A stretch of DNA of 64,000 nt from Tetracladium setigerum (taxonomy: Eukaryota > Ascomycota > Leotiomycetes > Helotiales), in the NCBI GenBank assembly GCA_031472005.1, contig PZJY01000003.1, positions 2,914,001 through 2,978,000 on the forward strand, written 5' to 3'. Positions 36,545-48,414 of this stretch are shown here, in pieces. The translations under genes and the position numbers were made by a program. Positions within the stretch are counted from its first letter, which is position 1. Each line of letters opens with the position of its first letter. The notes beneath the pieces were generated by a model. It worked only from the letters and a program-made list of their open reading frames with translations, did not search any database and was not told the origin of the DNA.

Positions 36545-37530
36545 CCCTTTTATTTTATTTTATCCTCGTATCTTTTGGGGCACCCTGGCTTACGCCCTCT
36601 CAATATCAATAAGCTTCGCGATACTTGTTTTAATGCCTTCCTATCCATGACCTTTCTTCGTGGCTATCCTCCCGTCCGACAAGCCTAAAACATATCCTCA
36701 ACCTTTGTCGACAGCATCATCATCATCGACTACGAACACGATCAGGTCCCGGACGTCCTCATGCGCAACTCCGTCGCTCAAACGCTTTTGATACCAGCAG
36801 CCAAATTTGATTTACAAAACCTCAAATTTTAAAAGAAAGGCTTCAAGTGTCATGTCGTCCTCAAGTTCGATCACTTCATTCGATCACTTCAATCGATCAC
36901 GTGTTGAGCTTCAACTGGAGTTGCAGTAGGTCAATCAAGATTTTTTTAGCCGTTCTAATTTGGTATTTATTTATTGTGATCAGAGGAGAGTAGCGATATG
37001 TTTTGTACATCGGTTCGAGAGAAAAGTCGAGAGCGAGGTTGAGGTTGTGGACATGTCGTACAGTGGGATGGGTAGGCTCGATGAGTTCGTGGTCAGGCCT
37101 GCGCGTTTTTCTGACATTGTGGGATTTACGATTGTAGGTATTTTCCAAAATTAACACTGAGGAGATTTTGGATCGAGGACGATGAAGGAAATTGCTTTGT
37201 GGGTGCAGGCTGGGAGGAACTGGCCAGGAGGTTAGGTTGTCGTGGTGGGACAGAATGCTGACACGAAAGCGATTTTAAGGGATGAACCAGACTTAAATTT
37301 GCTCAAGATAATGAAACCAAAATCTTCAGATTTCGAGAAGAAGCAGCAAGAATAAGCCAGCGAAATCGAAATAAATTTTCATTGCACACCCTCCAAAACC
37401 CACCCCACGTCTGCAGCAATAGACAGCCAGCAACGTAACACCATCGGCCTCATCTTACAAACACCACCTTACTCTTCCCTCCAACAATCACTCTCATCCC
37501 ATTCCTCCGCTTCTAGTAATCTACCATCGA

Positions 37531-38041
37531 CTACTGCTTGTGCAAGCTCCCTAATTCTCTCTTGGCCTTCTCACTCCTTAGCGCTGCCACATATTCCAAT
37601 TCTCGCAGATCAAACTCAACTTGCAGCAGGCAGAGTTGAACTTTTTCGGTGTCTGACTTGTGCTTGTTGTATATGGCATAGCGCTTTACAGCACTGACTT
37701 GGACGACGATGATGCTCACGCCGAGGATAAGTAAGACCACCAGTCCGAGAACGCCCAGGACCAATTTGAATGTGTATTCTAGGATATTGGAAGGGAAGCA
37801 AATTTGGAGAGTGTAACCGCCGGGGAAGAGATCGAAGATGAGGGCGGTGGAGTGGACTAGTGCGAGGAGGAGAGAGATGATGGAGATACGTTCCATGATG
37901 GAGAGACTACCCATGATATCTTTGAGTTTTGCGTATTCTAGGGCTGGTGTGCTAGATGATGGTTAAGTTAACAGACTGCTCCAAGATTGTAGCTCTGTCT
38001 GACAAGGGGACTTACGATGGCTTGGATACGTCGGAAATCAT
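37531..38041 (-). CDS. Small membrane protein with C-terminal helix, unknown function
   Basis: Exons on the complement are 38016-38041 (26 nt) and 37531-37951, giving 148 residues starting MISDVSKPSTPALEYAKLKD. A GTAAGT donor and a CTAG acceptor join with correct phase. Hydrophobic helices lie around residues 30-50 (IISLLLALVHSTALIFDLF) and 70-95 (VLGVLGLVVLLILGVSIIVV). A charged helix follows, with LCLLQVEFDLRELEYVAALR and Glu/Lys-rich residues. No family was recognised. The next gene upstream has the same layout and a similar helix motif. An alternative is a start at 37914 without the first exon. Confidence 0.6.
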
Positions 38042-38453
38042 TTGGAGTTCTTTTTTGTTGTTGTTGTTTTGACGAATTGTTGGTTTTGGCATGGATGACA
38101 GATTCGTTGAATGGATATCGGTTTGGTGTTGGAACAAGAGGGAGTTGAGAGAATGAAGTGGGAGTTGAGAAGATGAAGTGGGAGTTGAGAAGAGGTCGAG
38201 GAGGACGAAGAGGAAGAGAGATGTCGATGAAAGTTGTGGAGGAATCCGGAAGGAACAATGGCTGCGGAATTGTCAACACCAGGTAAGGAGCTACTTTCCG
38301 TTAAATGTCTGTTATTTCTCTGAGGGAAGTAGCCAAGCTGCAATGTCGACTTCCTCTAATCCCAAAGACGAATAAACGAATATTCCTAGATTTGGGAATA
38401 TTCCGGAAGCTGTGATATTTCATGCCTTAGTGCCTGTAACAATCTCTCCAAAT
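38042..38453. other. Intergenic region between the paired membrane-protein genes
   Basis: About 410 bp presumably hold the promoter of the downstream gene and the 3' end of the upstream gene. A GGGAGTTGAGA unit is repeated three times at about 38140-38195. Confidence 0.5.
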
Positions 38454-38771
38454 TCAAGCTATACATCCAAACCTCCTACTGCCCGAGGGACCGCCCTCTT
38501 TTTTTTGGGCACCCTCTGCCCTCTGCTCTCTCTCATAAATAAGTCTGTTCATATTGATCTCAATCTGTAAGAGTTCTAGTTGTGCTGCTTCGATTCTCGT
38601 CTTGTTGGTAGTTGTGAAGTAGCGAAATAGCGCGAGTGTGATCTTGATCCAGAGGGTGATAGAGGCTAGAGCGACGGTGATGAGTGTGAGGCTGACTGGG
38701 AGTAAGGCGATGAGGTCGAGAATGAGAGAGATGGGGAGAATGATGAGGAAGAACTTGAATGTGGAAAGCAT
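38454..38771 (-). CDS. Small membrane protein with C-terminal helix, likely paralogue of the neighbouring gene
   Basis: A single exon of 105 residues starts at an ATG at 38771. Two hydrophobic segments fill the first 50 residues (FFLIILPISLILDLIALLPV and ITVALASITLWIKITLALF). They are followed by an amphipathic charged helix (AAQLELLQIEINMNRLIYER, then EQRAEGAQKKE). This mirrors the neighbour's helix (QLCLLQVEFDLRELEYV): both show an LLQxE core with hydrophobic heptad spacing. No known family was recognised. Transcription is in the same direction as the neighbour, consistent with an old tandem duplication. Confidence 0.55.
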   Translation of the reverse strand: MLSTFKFFLIILPISLILDLIALLPVSLTLITVALASITLWIKITLALFRYFTTTNKTRIEAAQLELLQIEINMNRLIYEREQRAEGAQKKEGGPSGSRRFGCIA

Positions 38772-39373
38772 GTTGGTGAGATTGTGCTTGATGGAGCTTA
38801 GAAGAGGTTGAGTTGTTGGTGTCGGTTCTTTGGAAGAGAATTAAGGAAGGAGTTGGGAGGAGAGGGGGAGAGAGGAGGAGAGAGGGAAAGGGAGGTTAAG
38901 GATGAAATCTGAGACTTGACAATGCAGAATGCTACATTAAAGTCGCGGGATGAGACCTGATGATACCTTATGACCTTTCATCTTTCGGTTTCTTTGATGA
39001 AAAAGAATATGAACCTACATTGTGCAGATTATCGTACAGACCCACGGCTCTGAAAGGGGAACTCTGACCTCTATGTGCTGCCATCATTGACGCCTGGCTT
39101 ACCTAAAATAGCGTATGAAGGTAGCAAACATTGGCCGGATTCTCCACAATCGAGTCAGAAGTACTGGATACTGTCCAAGTCGGGTGGTATGAAGTCAATC
39201 TTCGCATTTGATGAATAGGATTGTTTTTTTAAGCAAGAGATTGCTTCACAAGCCTCAAGAACTCCAGAGCCAAATCAATTCGCCGTAAAGATCTAATCTC
39301 TGTAGATATCATCCCGTAACGCCTTAGCAAAGTACCCAAATCCCATCATTCATTTCCCCCAATCATTTGCCAT
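38772..39373. other. Intergenic region, sdc1 3' end
   Basis: No gene seen. A GGA/GAG-rich purine tract at 38830-38895 lies upstream of the single-exon membrane-protein gene. Confidence 0.5.
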
Positions 39374-40046
39374 TTATGATGTGCCCTCAACCTCCCTCGA
39401 TTTCTGCAACAGGAATTCACCCAGTACTCGCAGAGGATCCTTTGGTCTACAAAAAGTCAGCACTGCATCTCCATCCTCTAAAGAAGTAAGACTGACTGAT
39501 CCTTCGCAATTTGCTTCATGCCCTCCAACAACGCGGTCGTAACCTTGCTATTCAGATACTGTCTCGTTGGCGCGCCATGCAGCGTAGCTTGTTTGGGGAA
39601 TGCCTGCGCAGCAAGTGCTGGTTCGGGATGTTGCGAGTTCGCGCGAGATGTCACATCGTTGCCGTTGGTATTGCGTAGAGGTGTACCGGTCCTATGAGGT
39701 GCTGGACTGTCGGCGTTGGGAGTTGCGCCTGGGATAATAGCTGGGGACTGTGATTCCCAAATACAATTAGCCAAGAACAAACGCCATTTACAGGAGCAGA
39801 ATAGGGTTGGTAGATAGAAAGACGGACATCATGTCTGCTAGGGACGCGATCACTCATAACCACATCGCCAGAGTTGTCCACACTTTGTTGTGGTTGTTGT
39901 TGATCTGTTGTAGCTGTAGCTACCGGGTTTGGATTGACGTTGTTTTCTTCCATTGCGACTTGATATGCGTGCGCTGCTGCATTGATGGTCGCAGAAGTGG
40001 AGGTGTCGACTGGAGCGCCCTGGTCCGTGGTATTGTTTTCCGCCAT
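39374..40046 (-). CDS. sdc1: COMPASS complex subunit Sdc1 (Dpy-30 domain)
   Basis: Exons on the complement are 39792-40046, 39497-39747 and 39374-39446, giving 192 residues, all phases consistent. The first 140 residues are a Ser/Thr/Pro/Gln-rich disordered leader. The Dpy-30 motif is at the C-terminus: RQYLNSKVTTALLEGMKQIA then DQPKDPLRVLGEFLLQKSRE. It is split by the last intron within the Gln codon after Asp, so a naive reading loses half of the motif. Family role: docking helix bundle of the histone H3 lysine-4 methyltransferase complex. It diverges from fan1 across only 194 bp. Intact. Confidence 0.92.
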
Positions 40047-40240
40047 CTTTGGTCGTGGGGATAATTTTGACAGGGTGGTTGTCGGATTATTTGGGGAAGT
40101 GGATTTGAGATTTGCACGTTGCCCCGTGACACCGTGTCAGACGCGACTTTCCAAGATGCGGGACAGCCATTTCTTCTTGTCTTCCCTTTACTTCGACTTG
40201 CTCCTTTAACTGTCTGGATTTGCGTTTTAAATACATCAAT
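40047..40240. promoter_or_regulatory. Bidirectional promoter, sdc1 / fan1
   Basis: The start codons are 194 bp apart, so one compact region must drive both genes. No recognisable binding site was identified. Confidence 0.6.
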
Positions 40241-42868
40241 ATGGTACTCGAGAGTCGGCAGAATACAGATCATAACGCGATGCTGGGACGGAGGATACCA
40301 CACCCTGCTTCAACCAAGTTTCATGGAGAGGATGACAACGAGAATTCTCGTCCAGCAAAACGGTTGAAAACTTATGAGAGCACTGATGATCCAGACTCTC
40401 GTGATGTTTCTGAAAACGAATCTCTGCCACGGAATTCAAAGAACATCAAAAAAGAAATTCCAGACTCGGATGCCGATGATGAGTCTGAAAATGAGGAAGA
40501 AGAACCCCATCTCACGGAACTCGAGAGTGCTTTGGCACCTGTCAAAACGGATAAAGATGCGATCCGAGAATATGAAGCCATGCGAGCCGATGAGGACCTT
40601 TCAAATGAATTGAAAGATCGTCTACATCAGCGAAATTGGACAAAGGGGAAGAGCTCAATCTATGTTGATGCTTTCAACCTAGCTTTGGAGACCGTGTTGG
40701 AAGAGGAAGAACATCTTTTTGATGAGAAGGAGATGAAAGTTTTCAATGAGTGGAGAGGATTGGATTATGAGGCTCAGTATTTGTGAGTATATCTGAATTA
40801 TTGTGAACTGTGTCTTTGTTGATGTGATCGTAGATATGTTCGCCTTTTTCTGAGAAAAACCTCCGCCTGGCATCGCATTAATCGACTTGGATATTATAGC
40901 GATATTGCAGATTTACCGGCAGCTGCAAGGCTTCTACAAGAGTCTCGTCCACTGCCAGAATCCTCGGCAGCCGTGCAGGTGAATCCAGGCGAACTGTCTC
41001 CACCAGAGGGCACAGTCCTTGAAGATTTATTTCTGTTCGCTGATGCTTCAGAGGGGAATATTACTACATTAGAAGAAGCATCATCACTCTTAAATCTGGA
41101 AGAGTTGAAAGTCATGGCTAAGGAGGCTAGAGTTCAAGGCAAAAATAAAAGCGAATTGTTGAAGGCTCTACGAAAAATGAGCCGAAGGCAAAGTGGCCTG
41201 GGTTGGGTAGGACTGAAACGATCTGACAGCGAACAAACGGATGCCTCAGCTGGATCTGGGGACAATGAGGGAGAAGACGATTCGCTGTCTGATGCCAACC
41301 GGGATAAGCACTTTTGGAGGAAGATTATGAGCGTCACCGGTCCATGCATCAGACTTTCCGTTGTTACACTGAAGCTCTTCGAAAGAGTCCACTTGGTATT
41401 CTACAGATCTACCGAGTGGACTGATAAATCCTTGACGACGATAATCCTAGCCCGGATCTCTCGTCGTAATTTTCCAGACTATATTGTCTCTCGGTCTGCA
41501 AATATTTTCCCGTCACGGTCGGATTTACTTGAATTTGAGGCAGCGCTGAGAACTCAGTTTCGAGTGGACAACATCCTCGAGTTCAATCCAAAGAAGGAGC
41601 GCTTGGATGATGTCTTGGCTATATTTGAGGATGTGTATCCTCGCTGGAAAGTCCTTCTCGCAGAGGAACAACGGAAGGAAGATCGAGTATACGAAAGTGG
41701 AGAAGGCGCATATCTTCGTCGTTTCTCGCCTGCCTGGGTTTACACTCGAATTGTCCACAAGGCAACCTACGTGCTAGGTAAATTGAAGATGCACGAGAGA
41801 GAGCACCGAATCACTTCCGAGCTGCTGGATCAGCACCTCTTCCATGTTGCGAGGCGGGGTGCTTGGTATCAACGCAAAGCTCTCTTGGAAGAACACTACA
41901 TGTATTGCATCCAACCACCTCCAGGTATAAAGGATGTAGAACAGCAGAAGAAGTACTGGAAACGAGTATCGCTCCGAACGTGTGAGCAAGGTCTTCAGGA
42001 CAAGGATTGCCACATGATTTTCCACTACGATCTCCAAAAACGAATGCGAAAGATAGAGAAGAACATCAAGATCCCAATGCGAGAGAAACATGACTTTGGA
42101 CACGTTTCTCTTGCTCAGCCTGTCGAAGTAACAGTGGAAGGGATTCAGGTTAAGAAGGAATACACTGCACCACTGAGACGGCGGTCTAGTACCGGCGTTA
42201 TGGAAGAAAGGCCACGGAGTACCAAGACCATCTGGATAGATGAATATGAAGGCGGCGGAGAATGCAGCGTTGAAGCTATGTGCCTCTCTGATTATCGCTC
42301 TCGTGGTTTCAAAGGCTACCACGCTGAAGGCGGGATTATTCGAACACTCTTCGCCTATTTATTTTGCGACGTACTGTTCGTGTACATACCCAACGTTTTC
42401 CAAACCGCGTACCAAACATGCCCGCTGGATTTACACACCGATGCATTCTTCCCCAGTCGCGCATCAGAAATTAATCACCGTTTGGTTGAAATAGCAAACG
42501 GCGAGGCCACGAGACTTATCCGCGAAATCGATGCTCGAGAACGGGAGAAGAGAACTTGTATCATTGGATTGAATTGGGATTTTGAGCTTGATGATCTACT
42601 GGAGATAGCAGATTGTTTTGAGGGCCAGGCTTTGGCTACAATTTGCAAGGTCATGGCGCAGGAGTATAGAGTGAGAGGGGGTGGGATACCAGATTTATTT
42701 CTTTGGGATTGCGAGAAGCGGGAGGTCAGGTTTGTGGAGGTCAAGAGTGAGAATGATCGTCTGAGTGACACGCAGAGACTTTGGATTCATGTCCTTACTG
42801 GGGCTGGGGTGAAAGTCGAGCTTTGCAATGCCGTTGCGAAAGAGGTCAGGGTAATTGCTGTTGATTGA
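40241..42868 (+). CDS. fan1: Fanconi-associated nuclease 1 (FAN1), VRR-NUC domain
   Basis: Exons are 40241-40782 and 40834-42868, giving 858 residues, phase 2 at the single 51-nt intron. The N-terminus is acidic with a basic PAKRLK patch. The central part carries the SAP/TPR-like region of FAN1 (HRINRLGYYSDI; LLKALRKMSRRQSGLGWV). The C-terminal VRR-NUC nuclease core is complete: YHAEGGIIRTLF, then GGGIPDLFLW and VRFVEVKSENDRLSDTQRLW, giving the PD..ExK metal-binding set. Family activity: structure-specific 5' flap endo/exonuclease in interstrand crosslink repair, independent of FANCD2 in fungi. No UBZ zinc finger is visible, as is usual for fungal forms. Intact. Confidence 0.95.
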
Positions 42869-44669
42869 AGATATACAACCACCAAGCAGTTTGAATAGAT
42901 CGTAGAGCAGTACAGTACAAACTCTCAGTACTGTGCACCCAATCAATGATTGGCATTGGCAGAGACTATCGATTTTGAAGACAATGGTTCGACATTACAT
43001 TACCGAGACTATTATAGTTCCATCATGCACACCAAAGAATAACGTTTGACGAAGGCACCTCGGCACCCACGAGTTTGGCTTCTCCTTGCTAAAGAGCAAA
43101 GACGTGTGCAACCACTACAACATTATCAAACCTCATGAGAACGATGATGGGTAGCACAAATTCCATGGTGGTACACCCTCTCTCAGGGGCCCCCTCTGAC
43201 AACTTTCCTTGCATTGCGCTGCCTGAGAAGCCGGGTGATCTCGTGCCCTTCGCTCTTCATTGGGCAGAGGATCTTGAGAAGCTTGAGATTGCATCTGAAC
43301 ACGGCAGCCAAACAAAACACATAGTTTGATGAAAAGCTAAAAAACCTCTGCGTGCCGTTCGCTTTAACCTTCCCGAGAACGTGGATACCCGTATTATTTC
43401 TCCAGAGAAAGAGAGAAAAGAGAGCGAGAGAGAGGAGAGAGGAGAAGGAAATAGATTACTTTTGTGGGTGTTCGTCGTCTTTGTATGCAGGTTCATGCGA
43501 AACAAGTCGTGCCTGAGATTGCGGTGAGGGACCAAAATAATACCCGGCTGATGCGTCGTGCCTGGCTGGGTCTTGTCACTCACTCACTCACGCACTCACT
43601 TGTCCCCACCACCCACTTCTGATCTGATCTGATCTAATGTGATCTGCTGCTGCTGCTGCAATTATTCCCATTTCTCCCATATTATGAATCTCGAAGCAAT
43701 TTGAAGAATCCACGACTGTCGCTCCGCTTTCTGTCGCTCTTTTCCACTCTTTCCGCCTCTCCTATTGTTTTCTCCTGGTTTCCCTGGTAAGCGTTGACAG
43801 CTGGCACTCATAGCAAAAACGCCTCCTCCTCTTCTCCGCCATGCCCCTGACGTGGACGTCGATTTGAGTGAATCAGCAAGGGAGAGAGGAGGGAGAGAGA
43901 AGATGCTGTATTCTAGATTCTAACGTGCCCACCCTTTCAGGTCGGCCACAATTGACCTCACTTTCTCTTTGAAGCGAATATCAACATCCGATCTACATAC
44001 ATACATACCTACACCTACCTGCAACGCTGATTCACGCGAATCTCAACTTCCGAAAGACACCAACGGGACGGCACAAACTCTGAAGATCGCGCGTTGTGGT
44101 GGCCCAAGTTCCTTCCCAACCAGCCCCCTTCATCATCCGACGAACAGAGCAACTCAAGCGTCTCACCATCTCAAATCACCCGTAGCAACCAAACAAACTT
44201 CTGTAGGACATACAATTCAAGGTCCAAAGCGTCGCTCGGATTGACAGAAGCTGTTCTGGTAGTTGTGACACTTCATCTTGAACGTCTGCTGCTTTTGTTG
44301 CTGTGCGGGTGCTCAGATCTAATCTCTGGTGGCTGTCGGCTGTCCTTGGCAAAACGAGAGACCTCGCACTTCACAACATCCGCTCCTCACCTTCCCTCAT
44401 CTCACCTCTCGACTCTTCAACAATCATCACGCTCGTTACAACCACTGACCTCGCTCAATTCAATCGTTAATCCTTGATACCCATACCGACACCAATACTG
44501 ATACCCGAGCGACTGTAGCTGTGGTAATGGAATGAGAGAGCGCGTGCGCTGATGCGACTCGAGGATTGTGAGGAATTGTAGGATTTGACAATCAGCTGCA
44601 GGCCAGGTCAGCGTGCACAACAATTGAGGACGACCGCAGAGCGCGAGGAGCTCGCTCACAACTCCAGCC
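42869..44669. other. Long upstream region of rax2
   Basis: No gene seen. It contains GTACAGTAC/CAGTACTG palindromic motifs just after fan1 (42908-42936), a CACT repeat at 43578-43601, GATCT/CTG repeats at 43620-43659 and a pyrimidine-rich leader from about 43700 to the rax2 start. Open frames here are short and lack domains, and may sit in the 5' UTR. Confidence 0.5.
43620..43659. repeat. GATCT and CTG short tandem repeats
   Basis: Three CTGAT/GATCT units run into five CTG units within the presumed rax2 promoter or leader. Confidence 0.75.
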
Positions 44670-47600
44670 ATGAGGATCTCGTCGTGGCTGAGTTCGTCGG
44701 CATACGATTTACCACCTGCGATACGAGCCGGTCTGTTGTTGACATCTCTAGTACGACCTTCACAAGCAATCACCTTTAACCCTATACCGCCTCCGAACCT
44801 CGATCTATCGCAATTGGGCCGGGTGGGACTAGCAGGAGACTTTGGAGGCATTTCGTTGTATGAATTTGAAGGACAGAATCAGAATGGTTTCAGCACAAAC
44901 GGGAGCCAGTCGGTGCTCTCGCGATTTCCCAATGGAGGATTTGCGACTCTGGCGTCGGCGGACGCAGGTATTCACGCGATGTGCTCGTTTGTGATGAAGG
45001 ATGGAACGATGGCTGGTGTGGTGGTGGGTGGTAATTTTACGAGTTTGGGAGGCAAAGAATCACCAGGCGCAGCGCTCTTCGACCCTAATACTGCTGCGAT
45101 AACACCTCTAAGCGGACTCTCTGGAACAGTGTCTGCATTATTATGCGATCAGGAGACCAATACTGTTTACGTTGGTGGAAGTTTCAAAGGCGCCAACTCA
45201 ACAAACGCGATTGCTTGGGTCGGAACAGCCGGTTGGACTAATCTTCCCTTCGCAGGCTTCAATGGCCCCGTCACAGCCATTTCAAAAGCTTCCAATGGTA
45301 ATATAATATTTGGAGGCTCATTTACTGGTCTAGGAAATGGAGACTTGAGCACTATCGGACCAGTCACCCCAGATCAACAGGCCGTCAACATTCCAGGTGC
45401 GAATATATCAGCGGCTTCGTCGAGTCCAACAACCGGCTTCAGCGACCCAAGGAACATTCTGTGCAAGACTGGTGGTGTGGATGGAGCAGGAAATACCTGG
45501 CTCCTTCGCGATAATAGCGCAGGTTCATGGAGGGCTGACTTTGGATTTGGCTTCGAACCTACGAAGCTAAGGCTTTACAACACCCATCAGGACGGGCGAG
45601 GAACGAGGACTTGGCGATACACTGCTTTCCCAATCAACGGTATAATGAACTTCACCTACACGGATCCAGCCACTGGCGCCAATGCTTCATGTACTTCGGA
45701 GTGCCCGTTGAGCAACGACCAAGGCATCAAGTTCCAGGATTTCTTTTTCGTCAATGCTGTCGGTATGAATTCATTCCAAATCGATATCTCCGACTTTTAT
45801 GGTAGTGGAGGTGGGTTGAACGGAATTGAGCTGTTCCAAGATGATATTTTCTCGTATGCAGTCAACGATTTCAATGAGCCGACCTGTGCTGGAACCGTCG
45901 GAGTCTCGAGTGCAACATCCACTGGCCCTTGGAGGACGACTGCTTCTGGAGAAAGCGTAGGCCAATACCTGTCAGCAACAGTCACCGGATCTGAACTACC
46001 CACCGTCACGTTCTTTCCAGATATCAAACAATCAGGAAACTACTCCGTCAACATCTACACTCCAGGTTGTCTTCAAGATAACTCATGTAACGTTCGAGGT
46101 CGGGTGAATGTTACTGGAATCATGGCCACCAGCAACTCTAACGCTCGGTTTGATACCGAGATCTTCCAGACAAATAACTTTGACAAATTCGATCAGCTCT
46201 ACTTTGGATTTATTGATGCCGCAAAGGACGGGTTCCGTCCATCTGTTATTTTGACCCCTGTTGCAGGACAGAATATCCCAAACTTATCGGTTGTCGCTCT
46301 CCGAGTTGGATTCAACCTCGTCTCCGCTACTGCTGGACTCAACAGCATCTTCGAGTATGATCCTTCGGTGGCCACAGTCAGTGCGGCCGAGACAGCCAAT
46401 TCAACATTCAACAAAGCTGGCACGGAACTTCCGACAGGATCCGATGTAACAGCTCTCACGACTTCAGGCGAGACTACATTTATTGCTGGAAACTTTTCAT
46501 CCAATGAGTTTGACAATATTTTCTCGATCAGGGGCACTGAGAAGGCTGCCTTGAATCAGGGTGGTCTGAACGGAGAAGTGAATGCTATGTTCCTGACTGG
46601 CACAACTCTATTTGTTGGTGGGAAGTTCACAGGCACCAAGAATGGAGGGACTACAGGGTTGGGTGGTATTGCTGCATATGATACTTCAAGCAATGCCTGG
46701 AGTGCCCTGGGCGCAGGCGTGAATGGAAATGTGAAGAGGATTGTACCTCTCCAACTAAACATCACAGCCAACCGACCCGAAAGTGTCATCACTCTTACTG
46801 GTGACTTCACCCAGATCTTAGCTTTTGGGAGCAATGCCGCCATCTCAGTCGATGGATTCGCCGTTTGGGTGCCATCCGCCAAAAATTGGCTACAAAACCT
46901 TGGCACTACCACCCTTTTCATCGACGGCGAGCTCACTGCGTTCGTGGATGTGACAAATGGGACACTCTTTGCAGGCTCGCTATCCTCTGCTTCAGTCAGC
47001 GCGAATGGTGTCGTAGGACTTACCAACGGACTCTCCAATTTGCCAATCAACATCAAATCCGCACAACCAAAATCGACCAGCACTCTGACAAAACGAATTG
47101 ACGGAACCCAGAATGTCACAGGTGTCGTTACTGGCGTTTTCTACGAGAATGGTGGGCGCAATATGACAATCCTGGGAGGTCACTTTACCGCAGCTGGAAC
47201 CAACGGATCTGATGTCAACAATCTCGCATTCATCAATGGTGCTGCTTCCAACGCTGTGAGTGGTGTTGGATCAGCTCTTTCGGTTGATTCTACGATCTTG
47301 GCTCTTGCTGTTCAAGGAGACACCCTTTGGGCTGGTGGTGTTGTGAAAGGTACTGTCAGCGGGTCTAGCGTTAACGGATTGGTCGCCTGGAACCTTATTG
47401 ATTCAACCTTCAGCACACAGCCGCCATCTCTCGTCGGTGGAAATGTCCATGTTATTACCATCAAGCCTGATGGAGATGATGTTTATGTTGGCGGAAGCTT
47501 CGCTACGGCAGGCTCGCTCGGTTGCCCTGGTGTCTGCGTCTTCGATACCAAAGTGTCGCAGTGGAACCGACCTGGTATCAACCTCGAAGGTACTGCCAAT

Positions 47601-48414
47601 GTGATGTGGTGGCAAAGCCAGAACACTCTTCTTGTTGGTGGCGAATTGTCAATTGGTGGACAAAACACTTCATTAGCGCTATACAACGTACCTTCTCAAA
47701 ACTGGACAGCAGCAGTCGGTGCAGAGATACTTCCTGGACCAGTCACCGCTATATCGGCTGCGAGTAGCGATGGGAAGCTTCTTTGGGTTGCAGGTACTGC
47801 CACCAATGGCTCAGCCTTCCTCATGAAGTTTGATGGCGCATCTTGGAATTCTGTTGGAGATCGCCTCGGCAGTGGTACTAATATCCGAGGTCTTCAAGTT
47901 CTATCGCTCTCCGAAAACCACGATTCTAGCGATTTGGTGGACGCAGGCAAGACTCTGATGATTACTGGGGCTATCAACTTACCTGGCTTCGGAAATGCTT
48001 CGGCTGTCTTGTTCAATGGCACCGCTTTCCAACCTTTCGCCCTTACTACATCCACCTCAAACTCCGGTGGCAGCATTTCCCAGTTTTTCTCTCAAAAACA
48101 AAACTTTTTCGCCGCCGAAGGTATGTATTCTTATAAATATCACCAGATAGTGTGCTAATTATTCTCCAGGTAAAAAACTCGCCATGGGCTTCGTGGTCCT
48201 CATAGCTCTTGGTTGTGCTTTGGCATTAATATTCCTAATCGTCGTTGCCGGTGTCCTAGCCGAGCGGATCCGCAGAAAGCGCGATGGTTACATGCCCGCA
48301 CCCACATCCAGCTTCGACCGAAACCACGGAATGGCGCGTATTCCTCCGTCACAACTCTTCAGTTCACTAGGTCAAGGCCGGAGCGGAGTTGAGAAGCAAT
48401 CAAACATGATATGA
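44670..48414 (+). CDS. rax2: Cell-polarity/bud-site protein Rax2
   Basis: Exons are 44670-48120 and 48170-48414, giving 1231 residues, phase 1. An N-terminal signal segment (RAGLLLTSLVRPSQAITF) leads to a very long extracellular domain built of repeated VxVGGxFxxxG blades, for example VYVGGSFKGAN, IIFGGSFTGLGNG, LFVGGKFTGTKNG and VYVGGSFATAGSL, the kelch-like repeats of Rax2. Many N-glycosylation sequons are present. The second exon supplies the single membrane helix (MGFVVLIALGCALALIFLIV) and a short cytoplasmic tail (AERIRRKRDG, then a Ser/Pro-rich end). Without that exon the protein would wrongly look secreted. Family role: cortical landmark with Rax1 for polarity. Intact over 3.7 kb of coding sequence. 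Confidence 0.96.

Larger units (their letters stand above)
34794..37530. other. Gene-poor stretch with repeats
   Basis: Apart from the MITE, the tandem duplication and an unrecognised minus-strand frame (listed separately), nothing is supported here. Confidence 0.5.

Noticed and set aside
41774..42322. 182-codon minus-strand frame
   Set aside because: Antisense shadow of fan1, with no motif.
43560..43605. Regular CACT/ACTC repeat as CRISPR-like array
   Set aside because: Simple tetranucleotide microsatellite with no spacers, in a eukaryotic genome.
46556..47119. 187-codon minus-strand frame
   Set aside because: Shadow of the rax2 coding frame; Pro/Ser/Val-rich composition results from antisense reading of Gly/Thr-rich repeats.
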